A DNA stretch of 57,745 nt from a virus. Shown here in pieces: positions 21,678 through 28,532 of this stretch (its first letter is position 1; each line of letters starts with the position of its first letter). A program made the translations under genes and the position numbers. The stretch covers positions 1 to 57,745 of IMG/VR virus record IMGVR_UViG_3300009506_000036; one strand, written 5' to 3'. A model generated the notes under the pieces. The model saw nothing but the letters and a program-made list of their open reading frames with translations, was not told where the DNA came from and did not search any database.

Positions 21678-22442
21678 CTAGCCCTCCGTGGTAGCAAGAG
21701 GCCGGTGGTCTTCACCGTGATCGATCGGGGTCAGCACGCGCGCTCCCTCGGCCTCCAGGGCAGGATCGATCGCACCCCAGGGCAGTCCCCACTTGCCCGC
21801 GCAGATCGGCCCGTAGCCGACGGAGCGCGACTCCTTCGTCGACAGCTCCTTCCCGCAGAAGGAGCACGTCCCCGTAGCCAGGCCGTGCTGGCTCGCGGCC
21901 TCGTCGAGGTGGTCTTGGGACCAGAGCAGCAGCTCGACCACGTCGTCGGTGCAGTCCTTCCCCCGCCGGAAGCCTCCGCCGTCCTGGGCGATGCGTCCGA
22001 AGTAGAGGGAGTCCCCGTAGGGTCCCCCGTCGGTCACCCGGAGATCGCCGGGGTACCGCGAGCGGTCCCCACAGACCTGGATCCGCACCGGGTCCCCGGC
22101 CTTGGTCAAGAGGCGCAGCTGAGGCAGCCTCTTCTGGGCCCCCTTGGCGCGATCGAAGAGCGGGAAGAGTCCCTGCAGGTTGATGGCCTCCTCGCCAGGA
22201 GCGTCCTCCTGGGACGTCTGTCGAGCCTCCTCGATCAGGACAATCGCCCAGTTGACTTGCACCTCGGAGAGGGCGTGTCGCGTCGACTGGTCAGCGAGGG
22301 AGCAGGCGAATCCGTTCTGCGCGAGCACGCCCGCGGGCTCAGTCCAGAGCTGGAGCGTCCGCAGGGCCTCCTCGTCCGTCATCTCGGTGACCACGCTCTT
22401 CGTGGTCCCGTTCCTCTTCTTCACCGTGATGGTCCGCTTCAT
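21678..22442 (-). CDS. DUF6011-like protein
   Basis: 254 residues. The C-terminal part carries CSFCGKELSTKESRSVGYGP then ICAGKWG, which matches the CxxC...S.G.GP.C pattern of DUF6011, a small zinc-binding domain of phage and actinobacterial proteins (recalled family). The N-terminal 150 residues (SEVQVNWAIVLIEEARQ; FDRAKGAQKRLPQLRLL) are followed by a beta region (RIQVCGDRSRYPGDLRVTD) that may contact nucleic acid. The N-terminal segment is basic (MKRTITVKKRNGTTK). Function unknown. Confidence 0.72.
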   Translation of the reverse strand: MKRTITVKKRNGTTKSVVTEMTDEEALRTLQLWTEPAGVLAQNGFACSLADQSTRHALSEVQVNWAIVLIEEARQTSQEDAPGEEAINLQGLFPLFDRAKGAQKRLPQLRLLTKAGDPVRIQVCGDRSRYPGDLRVTDGGPYGDSLYFGRIAQDGGGFRRGKDCTDDVVELLLWSQDHLDEAASQHGLATGTCSFCGKELSTKESRSVGYGPICAGKWGLPWGAIDPALEAEGARVLTPIDHGEDHRPLATTEG

Positions 22443-22720
22443 TGGTCGACCTCCTCTTCCTCCACAGCTTCGCGGATCAACAGCTCGCCCAGGTTCTTGA
22501 TGCCTTCGTCCAGCTTCTTACGGAACGCGAGAGCGTCCTGTAGTGCCTTCAATATCGCCATCCTCTTCTGCGGCTTGTGCCCGCTAAGGAGTCTGTGCAT
22601 GGACCACGTCCCCCCATTCTCACAGTGAGGGATCCACAGGCCATGCACGTCCACCTTCTCGTCGAGCCGCTCCTGGTCCATCAGGAAGTCCACGGCGGCC
22701 AGCATCGTCTTCTTCTTCAT
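22439..22720 (-). CDS. Small helical protein
   Basis: 93 residues, mostly helix, basic at the start (MKKKT) and acidic at the end (EAVEEEEVDQ). Coupled to the DUF6011-like gene by ATGA. No motif recognised. Confidence 0.58.
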   Translation of the reverse strand: MKKKTMLAAVDFLMDQERLDEKVDVHGLWIPHCENGGTWSMHRLLSGHKPQKRMAILKALQDALAFRKKLDEGIKNLGELLIREAVEEEEVDQ

Positions 22721-22732
22721 GTGAGTAGTCTC

Positions 22733-22957
22733 CTATCGTTTCGCAGGGTAGCGCTTCCGGATCGTCGCGGCGAGTCTACGCAGACTCCCGGTGTCGAGTG
22801 ATCCGTACCAGGCGAGCGCGTCCTTTCGGATCGCTCGCATCTTCTCGATCACGTAGTCCTCGCAGCAGGAATCGGGCGAGAGTCCGTACACTTCCATTAC
22901 CACGTCCCTGGGAGATGTGTTGTGGATGTACAGGGCGAATCCTTTCAGGCTGATCAC
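22733..22957 (-). CDS. Small hypothetical protein
   Basis: 74 residues from a GTG at 22957 in GTGA overlap with the upstream stop. It has a beta N-terminus (ISLKGFALYIHNTS) and a helical basic C-terminus (LRRLAATIRKRYPAKR). Function unknown. Confidence 0.58.
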   Translation of the reverse strand: MISLKGFALYIHNTSPRDVVMEVYGLSPDSCCEDYVIEKMRAIRKDALAWYGSLDTGSLRRLAATIRKRYPAKR

Positions 22958-23322
22958 TGGTCGTCCCCCTTCTCATCGTCGACGAGTCCCTGAATGATGT
23001 CGAGTTGACGCTGCAATTGCCCGACGAGCGCCTCGCGGTACTCTTCCACGGTTCCCTCGAAAGGGTAGTCCAGGAGCTGGCGGAACGCGTCCACGTCCAC
23101 GGTCAACTGCCGATCGGCCAGGAGGATGTCCTGTCTCAGCGGGTCCTCGGTGGACCAGTAGAGTCCCGACGCGTAACGCGTCGTCTGCGCGTACACCGAT
23201 TCCACAGGAATCAGCACGGCGCTATGGGTTGGATCGTTGTCCATGTAGTGATCAGTCCGGACGCAGTACGAATAATCGTACTCGACCGGGGCAGTTGTCC
23301 AGACGAGTCGGTAGCGTTTCAT
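22954..23322 (-). CDS. Hypothetical protein
   Basis: 122 residues from the ATG at 23322, with GGAGGACCGAG upstream; the start nearly touches the SprT-like gene's stop. The N-terminus is beta-rich (YRLVWTTAPVEYDYSYCVR) and the C-terminus helical (YREALVGQLQRQLDIIQGL). Function unknown. Confidence 0.6.
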   Translation of the reverse strand: MKRYRLVWTTAPVEYDYSYCVRTDHYMDNDPTHSAVLIPVESVYAQTTRYASGLYWSTEDPLRQDILLADRQLTVDVDAFRQLLDYPFEGTVEEYREALVGQLQRQLDIIQGLVDDEKGDDQ

Positions 23323-23323
23323 C

Positions 23324-23878
23324 TTACTCGGTCCTCCTGATGTACTGTGCCCGGCCAAGCAAACCAGGGCATCCCTTGTGTCGATAGATCGCTCCACGTT
23401 CCTGAATGTTTGCGTGTCGCTTGCCAGTAGCTTCAATCTCGAAGCCACAGATAGAACACTTGTACAGGTACCGTTTCATGGTCCTGCGTTTCACGAGCAA
23501 CCCCATCTCGGAGCAGTGAGTAGTCCGATTCCCGTCCGCTCCGAATTGCCTCGCGATAGCTCGCCAGTAGATGTTATGGCCAGCAGTCTTAGGTGCGGCA
23601 ATGTGGGCCAGCTCGTGACGGATTGTTTCTTCGCGCCTGTGGGCATTCTCGGGCGCGGCCAGAAGTCGCGAGAGCTTGACTCGTTTCAATCCCCAGTTAG
23701 CAGACCCGAGGGTTTGCGTCATCCGGGGACCAATCTCCATCCAAGTCCCTTGAAGTCGCTTCGCGTACTGTGGGAATCGTTCACACAGTTCCCTCCGGAT
23801 TGATAGGAAGAGGGGATGGAGAATCAAGTAGGCTTCATGTTTGTCCGGCAAGTTGCGTAGAGCGCGTTCCGGTACCAT
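23324..23878 (-). CDS. SprT-like zinc metalloprotease
   Basis: 184 residues from the ATG at 23878 (AAGGAGCCTGGAC). HELAHI (about residue 88) is the HExxH zinc-protease signature, followed by GHNIYWRAIARQFG, which gives the third zinc ligand context, and a C-terminal zinc ribbon YKCSICGFEIEATG ... HKGC. This is the SprT/Spartan-type layout seen in phages and bacteria. Spartan homologues cut proteins cross-linked to DNA; here the substrate is unknown. It heads the minus-strand small-gene cluster, after a possible terminator region. Confidence 0.86.
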   Translation of the reverse strand: MVPERALRNLPDKHEAYLILHPLFLSIRRELCERFPQYAKRLQGTWMEIGPRMTQTLGSANWGLKRVKLSRLLAAPENAHRREETIRHELAHIAAPKTAGHNIYWRAIARQFGADGNRTTHCSEMGLLVKRRTMKRYLYKCSICGFEIEATGKRHANIQERGAIYRHKGCPGLLGRAQYIRRTE

Positions 23879-24004
23879 GTCCAGGCTCCTTTTGTTTGCT
23901 AGGGTCAGTGAAATACAATCGGGCACTGTGCTCCGATTGTTTGTAGGGTGGGGAGCGGTTCGCACGCCGGGCCACTACTCCTGGCTGCGCTCCTGACCTC
24001 CCCC

Positions 24005-24051
24005 GGTCCCTTGTGCGGGGACCGTGTACGGGCGGGACCGGGGAGGGTCCC
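24005..24051 (-). terminator. Tandem GGTCCC/GGGACC hairpins
   Basis: Two 6-bp stems, GGTCCC-TTGTGCG-GGGACC and GGGACC-GGGGAG-GGTCCC, lie 14 bases past the stop of the 24065-24277 gene. The rest of the 186-bp gap up to the SprT-like gene shows no gene; it may hold a promoter near 23880-23940 but none is convincing. Confidence 0.45.
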
Positions 24052-24064
24052 GCAGTGCCCTGCT

Positions 24065-24277
24065 CTACGCGGGCTGGACGAGGCCTCTGGGGCAGGGCCC
24101 GTAGTCCTTTCGAGTCGCGCCGAGGGTATCGATCACGAGTCGATACCCGATTGCATGTCGGAAATTCAGAATTGCGAGTCGACGCGTCGGGGCCCAAACA
24201 ATCCAGCGGGCCCGTTCTTGCGTTTCGGGGTCCTCAGTGTGAACAATCCACGGGCGGACTTTCGGTATTCCGTTCAT
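24065..24277 (-). CDS. Small hypothetical protein
   Basis: 70 residues from the ATG at 24277 (ATGA overlap). It has the pattern RPWIVHTEDPETQERARWIV followed by a helix and GYRLVIDTLGATRKDYG. Last gene before a hairpin region. Function unknown. Confidence 0.6.
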   Translation of the reverse strand: MNGIPKVRPWIVHTEDPETQERARWIVWAPTRRLAILNFRHAIGYRLVIDTLGATRKDYGPCPRGLVQPA

Positions 24278-24480
24278 CTCACTCTCGCTTCCCAAAAGGG
24301 ATCAAACGCGCCGGGGATATCGATCCACAGGCTTCCGTCGATTGAGTCGCGGAAGTATTCCCAATGGTATCCACTGCGCGAGACGATGGTTTGTGACTCC
24401 GGAGTCGATCTAACGTACAAGTCCGATTCGTACGATTCGATCTGGCATCCGGCTTTCTTCAGGTCCTCGTATACAGTCAT
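24274..24480 (-). CDS. Small hypothetical protein
   Basis: 68 residues from the ATG at 24480 with GGAGGACGTCTGA upstream, starting one base past the preceding gene's stop. It has a helix (MTVYEDLKKAGC) and several strands (DLYVRST, QTIVSRSG, WIDIPG). Function unknown. Confidence 0.62.
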   Translation of the reverse strand: MTVYEDLKKAGCQIESYESDLYVRSTPESQTIVSRSGYHWEYFRDSIDGSLWIDIPGAFDPFWEARVR

Positions 24481-24481
24481 T

Positions 24482-25216
24482 TCAGACGTCCTCCGTCTTT
24501 TCAGTAGCGGAAGGAAGGTACTTTGCTCCCGAACCATGTCCGGGAATCGTGATCGATAGCGCACCGATTGAACATCCTCGACAGAGTAAACAGTCGGTAC
24601 ACTTGGTCCCTTTCGTTTCGGATGGACAAACGATACTGAACTCGTCGGGCTCGCCTGTCGCAAAGTAGCGCCACCCGGTAGCGCGCGCGTCGGAGCGGTC
24701 TTGATCGGTGTCACAGCTGGCCATAAAGAACTCACGGGCCCATGCGTACCGATCTTTGCGCCACTGGTGAGTGTATCCTGTCCACCCGGCAGATTGTTTA
24801 GCAATGCGCCGGACTACCATTTCAGGGATCAAGACTGGTTCCCCGTACGCTCCAAAGCGTACGCGTTTCCCCCGGAAGACGCTCCAATCTCCCCGGAGCG
24901 GAGGGTAGATTCCCCGGGCCAGTCCAAAGTAGACTCCCCGGGGGGCTTGTCCTACGTTGACATAGCAAGCCCTGTGACCGCCGTGGCCGTCTCCTCGCAA
25001 GGGACAATCCAGACAGACCACGGAATCGAGTCCGGTCCGGACCGCTTCCACGGGATCAATGTGGGGGACAATCCAGACCTGAATCATCGGGCCAGTCTTT
25101 TCGTTTCTACTGGCCTGCGTGAATCCGGTGGCCACCACGGTGAAATGCTTACCACGGTGGAGAATGAATCCATTGGCCAGTGCCTTGGATTGTTTGCGTC
25201 GCTGTGTGCGATTCAC
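24482..25216 (-). CDS. DUF7227-like phage/plasmid protein
   Basis: 244 residues. The core, KTGPMIQVWIVPHIDPVEAV then DSVVCLDCPLRG and ACYVNVGQAPRGVY, is the pattern of a widespread phage and plasmid protein that I recall as DUF7227; the CxxC and following Cys may bind zinc. The C-terminus adds a second Cys cluster (CTDCLLCRGC). The start at 25216 is in ATGA overlap with the next gene. Function unknown. Confidence 0.75.
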   Translation of the reverse strand: MNRTQRRKQSKALANGFILHRGKHFTVVATGFTQASRNEKTGPMIQVWIVPHIDPVEAVRTGLDSVVCLDCPLRGDGHGGHRACYVNVGQAPRGVYFGLARGIYPPLRGDWSVFRGKRVRFGAYGEPVLIPEMVVRRIAKQSAGWTGYTHQWRKDRYAWAREFFMASCDTDQDRSDARATGWRYFATGEPDEFSIVCPSETKGTKCTDCLLCRGCSIGALSITIPGHGSGAKYLPSATEKTEDV

Positions 25217-25851
25217 TGAATCGGTCCTCCTTGATTCACAAGGGCCAGGGCCAGGCGCTTCCGGGAATCACTTCGGCGCGCATACCAATACTTGCCACGT
25301 CGATGCCAGCGGAATCCAGCTGAGCGAAGCATCGAAAGGATTCGGGCCTCGGGGCGAGAAGCGAATGTGATCTCGATTCCGTCCTTTTCGATGTTCTCGC
25401 GATACGAGCACTGAGGGACCGCCGGACATTCCGTAGCCTTGTCCTGGAAGATTGCGTCCGGGGAGAGGAACTGTAGCGGGTCAACGTCGGAGCGCAGTGC
25501 CCTGGATTGGTTCCGCGAGACCTTGCCCTGTGAATCGATGCGTGATTGCCAGTTCGCGATTGCGTGCGCAGCCCCTGCAATCGCGAGTACGGCGTTAGAT
25601 CCAAGGGCGAGTATCCGTCCGTCGGCCTTGACCAATCCGATGGCGGGATCGGATTGCCCTGATTCGTGCTCTTGAATGATTCGGCGCGCGTCATCGGCGG
25701 ATTCCGCGTCGACGATTGCGACTGTCCCTTTTCCTTCTTCCGCCATACGCTGGAAGTCCCGAATCCGGATGGCCGAGCATTCCGCCGTGGCCGTGCCTTG
25801 TACCTTGTAAATGCGACACCGTTTCGGTTTCCACAGGATGAGCGTTTTCAT
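25213..25851 (-). CDS. Protein with C-terminal GFRW...WYA motif
   Basis: 212 residues from the ATG at 25851. The N-terminal part (LILWKPKRCRIYKVQG; AVAIVDAESADDARRIIQEH-like segment) and a helical middle lead to SMLRSAGFRWHRRGKYWYAR at the C-terminus. GFRWxxxxxxWYA motifs end several plasmid and phage proteins (often DNA-modifying or DUF3560-like), so a nucleic-acid link is possible. The leader CCACTACAC-AGGAAACAAAC is nearly identical to that of the next gene upstream, suggesting shared control. Confidence 0.68.
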   Translation of the reverse strand: MKTLILWKPKRCRIYKVQGTATAECSAIRIRDFQRMAEEGKGTVAIVDAESADDARRIIQEHESGQSDPAIGLVKADGRILALGSNAVLAIAGAAHAIANWQSRIDSQGKVSRNQSRALRSDVDPLQFLSPDAIFQDKATECPAVPQCSYRENIEKDGIEITFASRPEARILSMLRSAGFRWHRRGKYWYARRSDSRKRLALALVNQGGPIQ

Positions 25852-25894
25852 GTTTGTTTCCTTGTGTAGTGGATTGCAGTGAGTAGTGGAAAGC

Positions 25895-25921
25895 AAAGGG
25901 AACGCGTGGCGTCTTCCCTTT
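25895..25921. promoter_or_regulatory. 27-bp palindrome, copy A
   Basis: AAAGGGAACGCG on the left faces CGTCTTCCCTTT on the right, a near-perfect inverted repeat 44 bp upstream of the 25851 start. A second copy lies at 26292-26318 upstream of the 26234 start. It is a probable operator or RNA-processing hairpin. The rest of the 25852-26006 gap has no visible gene. Confidence 0.55.
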
Positions 25922-26006
25922 GTGTGCGGGGAGGGAAGGCAAGAGGAGAGCACGGGAGAGAGAGAACCCGCGCGCGTCACTCGATTGCCTTCCCTGTACT
26001 ACTGAA

Positions 26007-26234
26007 TCAGAACCATGTCCAGCTGGTCATGATTTCCTCGGCGAACGTGTCGGAGCAAGTGATCAAGGCCAACCGGACATTGTCCAGCGCCCGCACCTTT
26101 GACTGGACGGCTAGCCGTCTCATCCTTTCCCCCTCCGGGATCGATCGGATCTTCCGTTCACCTTGTTCGCGGATTCTGTCGAGAGCTTGAATCATCATCT
26201 CGACCCTGCCGTTTGTTTGACTTTGTAAGCACAT
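26007..26234 (-). CDS. Small helical protein, first minus-strand gene of the early block
   Basis: 75 residues, helical and basic in the middle (QALDRIREQGERKIRSIPEG; RMRRLAVQSKVRALD). The ATG is preceded by the leader CCACTACACTAGGAAACAAAC shared with the next gene. It is the first gene on the minus strand after the origin-like region. No family recognised; a regulator role is possible. Confidence 0.58.
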   Translation of the reverse strand: MCLQSQTNGRVEMMIQALDRIREQGERKIRSIPEGERMRRLAVQSKVRALDNVRLALITCSDTFAEEIMTSWTWF

Positions 26235-26253
26235 GTTTGTTTCCTAGTGTAGT

Positions 26254-26289
26254 GGAAAAGGAAAAGGAAAAGGAAAAGGAAAAGGAAAA
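26254..26289. repeat. Six GGAAAA hexamers in tandem
   Basis: A perfect 6 x 6-bp run, giving a purine-only strand, between the leader of the 26234 gene and palindrome copy B. Copy A lacks this insertion, so the run is probably a slippage expansion that changes spacing between operator and leader. Confidence 0.85.
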
Positions 26290-26291
26290 GC

Positions 26292-26318
26292 AAAGGGAAC
26301 GCATTGCGTCTTCCCTTT
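26292..26318. promoter_or_regulatory. 27-bp palindrome, copy B
   Basis: AAAGGGAACGCA faces GCGTCTTCCCTTT, the same inverted repeat as copy A at 25895-25921 with three differences in the centre. Flanking bases (AAGC before, GTG after) match too. Confidence 0.55.
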
Positions 26319-26889
26319 GTGAGCGGAGCGGTTCGATCGGTTTCCTATGAATCGAACCGCGCGCCGATTGTCTGTTGTTTTATCGATCCAATCGAACGGG
26401 ACAATCGAACGGTTTCGATTGAATCGGCTCGCCGTTTCTCCGTGATCCCTCGGGGCGGATTGAAACGGTATCTAGTTGAAAAGGAGTGTGGCGCGACTCA
26501 CTTCGGCAATCCCTTGCGCATCTCCAATGGCCCGCAATCGGCGGGAGAGAGCGCATGGCCCCTGGTGTGTCACCCCCCGCCGGATGCGCCCGGGCCCTTG
26601 GGCACCCCTTTTCAGAGTGTCCGGCCCGGGCCCCTACGGGGCACCAGGGCACGGGCCCCCACACTGTCACTGTGGGGTGCCTTGCCGTGCCTAGTTGCTC
26701 GTTCGGCGCGTGGCGCGCTCTACCCTGTGGGGTGAGGCCTCTCGACTTATCGGGGGATCGGCCGGGCCGTCCCTCAGCATCGGGCGGGGACGGGGACCGA
26801 TCGGTCGGGCGAGAATGGCGCGGGCGTTTCCGAACGGGCGAGATGTCACAGAACACCCTATAGACTACCCTTCTCCTATGCGTGAGCAA

Positions 26890-26937
26890 CAGTGCAAACG
26901 GTTCGGAATAGGGCATTCCTACTAACCGTTTGCACTG
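26890..26937. repeat. Perfect 14-bp inverted repeat with inner stem
   Basis: CAGTGCAAACGGTT (26890-26903) faces AACCGTTTGCACTG (26924-26937); the 20-bp spacer holds a second stem GGAAT/ATTCC. A related half-site CCGTTTACACTG occurs at 27119-27130. It could be a cruciform, an iteron pair or a regulator site. Confidence 0.75.
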
Positions 26938-27013
26938 TATAGACTTATGACCGCTTGTTTTTTCGGGATTGCCCTGGACGATCAAGGGGTGGGCCAGGGC
27001 TAGCGGGTCCCGT

Positions 27014-27204
27014 GCGCTCCTGTGGGGCCCTGTGGGCGCGCGGGCCCCTGGCCAGGGGTCACAGGGGCCCGGGCCCTGTGGCGCTCTCCTGGGGGGCCCT
27101 GTGGGGCCCGCGCGGGGACCGTTTACACTGTAAAACAGTGCGCACTATTACCGGGAATCGTGGTTTTCCCTTGACTGTCACGAGCGCTCCTGTGGGGCCT
27201 TGTG
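27014..27204. repeat. Three GCGCTCCTGTGGGGCC-type direct repeats
   Basis: Copies near 27014, 27081 and 27184 share GCGCTCCTGTGGGGCC with small changes and are followed by TTGTG or CTGTG. They lie in GC-rich DNA full of GGGGCCC palindromes. No function recognised. Confidence 0.55.
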
Positions 27205-27228
27205 AGAGCACGAGTGGTGTCCGGGTCA

Positions 27229-27880
27229 TATAACCCTCAGTGATTGTAAAAAGCTCGACAGGAGCGATTCTAGGATTTTACAATATATGCGACATCCTAT
27301 AATGGGCATTCTAGGGGCCGTGAAGGCCGATTCTGATAGGAAATTGCATATACAGTGGTCAGGAAAGCATACTCTAGCGGGTTATAGGGTATGAATCTTG
27401 TGGCTAACCCGGATCGGGGATCACAGGCGCACAGACCCCACAGGGGTGTGCCGTGCGTCCTAAGTCCTTTGCTGGCAAGGGGTTATGTCGACGTGACTCA
27501 GCCAGAGGACCAAACCTCTTATAAGGAAACGTAGGTGGTGTTATTGTGGTATACTACTTGCTACACTCATTTCACTCAGTTTAGGGGACACAATGTTGCC
27601 AAATGGGCTAAGTATAGTAATAACAAGGGGTTACGTCGACACAGGGTAGGTTTTGGGGGTGTGCCGATGTGCGGTTATACGAGGGGTTATATGAGCTAAG
27701 CCTAGTAATAACAATGGGTTAGGGCATATAACCCCCCTCTCTTTATACAAGGATATAGCATTTATAAGTAAGTGACCACTTACACTTATAACCCTTATAA
27801 GGGATATAGTAAGTGATCACTTACACTAGCCTCCGGCCCACTGTACCCGATTGAGGGTCTTATCCCTTGACAGGGTTATA
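27229..27880. repeat. GGGTTATA motif family
   Basis: At least eight copies of GGGTTAT(A), or close forms, occur in both orientations: forward at 27379, 27479, 27627 (GGGGTTACG), 27683 and 27873; reverse (TATAACCC) at 27229, 27727 and 27787. Two of the forward copies share GTCGAC after the motif, and two longer segments share CTAAG.-TAGTAATAACAA. Iteron-like or operator sites are likely. Confidence 0.62.
27768..27824. promoter_or_regulatory. Two 16-bp palindromes
   Basis: GTAAGTGATCACTTAC (27809-27824) is a perfect palindrome and GTAAGTGACCACTTAC (27768-27783) differs in one base; their centres are 41 bp apart, about four helical turns. This is the shape of paired operators for a dimeric repressor. 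Confidence 0.6.
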
Positions 27881-27884
27881 CAGG

Positions 27885-27976
27885 ATATCAGGATCTACAG
27901 ATCTGATATAAGCATGCCCCAGTGCTCTAGTGGGGAATAGGTCTATATCAGATATCAGGATCTAGAGATCTGATAT
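27885..27976. repeat. Duplicated hairpin ATATCAGGATCT...AGATCTGATAT
   Basis: Copies at 27885-27909 and 27952-27976 each form an 11-bp stem with one bulged G. The loop differs slightly. They are 67 bp apart and close the AT-rich part of the region. Confidence 0.6.
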
Positions 27977-28124
27977 AGCCCCTGGCCCCTGCCTTCGCGC
28001 ACTGGCCTGGGCCCGGGCCCCTGGCCCCTGGCCAGACCCCTGGCCCGCGCGGGCCCTGGGGGGCTGGACGGGGGGCCAGGGCCCGACCCCTGGCCCCTGG
28101 CCAGGGCCCTCAGCCGGCCCCCCC

Positions 28125-28223
28125 GTTTGTAGATACTATCCACATTGTGGATACTATCTACAAACGCACAGGGCCCTGCCCTTGTGGATAGTAGATACAA
28201 ACGTGACGGATAGTATCTGCAAA
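28125..28223. promoter_or_regulatory. DnaA-box-like repeats in a 41-bp inverted repeat plus two more copies
   Basis: GTTTGTAGATACTATCCACA (28125-28144) faces its inverted copy (28146-28165) around one base, with one C/C mismatch. A third copy lies at 28182-28202 (TTGTGGATAGTAGATACAAAC-type, 21 bp) and a partial fourth at 28207-28223. The inner parts TATCCACA / TGTGGATA match eight of nine bases of the DnaA box TTATCCACA. This is the strongest origin signal in the window. Confidence 0.6.
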
Positions 28224-28532
28224 GGCTACGTAGAGAATCGGGGTCCAGGTCCAATGACCCATGTCCTTTTGCACGGCCCAAAATTTGTGCGCTGTGAAAA
28301 ATTCGAGGCCCATATAAGGTGCCTCGAACAAGAAGTCTGTTTACAATTACCTTACAAGAAAAAGGCCTTCGCAGGCCCTCCCCGCCCCTCAGGCCGACCG
28401 ATTACTGTAAATGGTGCTTGCGCAGGGGGTTACGATCGGGTATGGACGACTGACTCCTTCGTGGAGATTCATGCGACATCTCCAAGTTCTCCAGCGGGTG
28501 GGTCAGCCAACAACTGGTCCACCCGCCTCCAC

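Larger units (their letters stand above)
26235..28532. other. Gene-free regulatory and probable replication-origin region
   Basis: About 2.3 kb at the point where transcription diverges. The open frames here are compositionally poor (Pro/Arg/Gly repeats) and lack ribosome sites. The region starts with GA-rich repeats, continues with GC-rich repeats and a long inverted repeat (26.5-27.2 kb), then AT-rich DNA with GGGTTATA sites and palindromes (27.23-27.98 kb), a second GC-rich stretch (27.98-28.12 kb) and ends with DnaA-box-like repeats. Clustered repeats beside AT-rich DNA are typical of origins; identity as an origin is inferred. Confidence 0.6.

Noticed and set aside
23835-24197. 120-codon minus-strand frame between the SprT-like gene and its upstream neighbour
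   Set aside because: Arg/Pro/Gly-rich, covers tandem hairpins and has no start context. The smaller 24065-24277 gene is better supported.
26380-26985. Long minus-strand reading frame of about 200 codons in the origin-like region
   Set aside because: Composition is Pro/Arg/Gly/Ser-rich without folded patterns, there is no ribosome site, and it is read through palindromic GC-rich repeats. Best explained as a chance frame in GC-rich DNA.
26954-27236. Plus-strand frame of about 90 codons in GC-rich repeats
   Set aside because: Gly/Pro/Arg repeats caused by GGGGCCC palindromes, no ribosome site.
27867-27895. Perfect -35 TTGACA at 27867 as a promoter for the plus-strand operon
   Set aside because: No acceptable -10 at 16-18 bases; the hexamer falls in the repeat cluster and is probably coincidental.
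28182-28532. Upstream extension of the first plus-strand gene to a TTG at 28182
   Set aside because: The extension starts inside the DnaA-box-like repeat, has no ribosome site and its translation is not protein-like. An ATG at 28533 (or GTG at 28461) is preferred.
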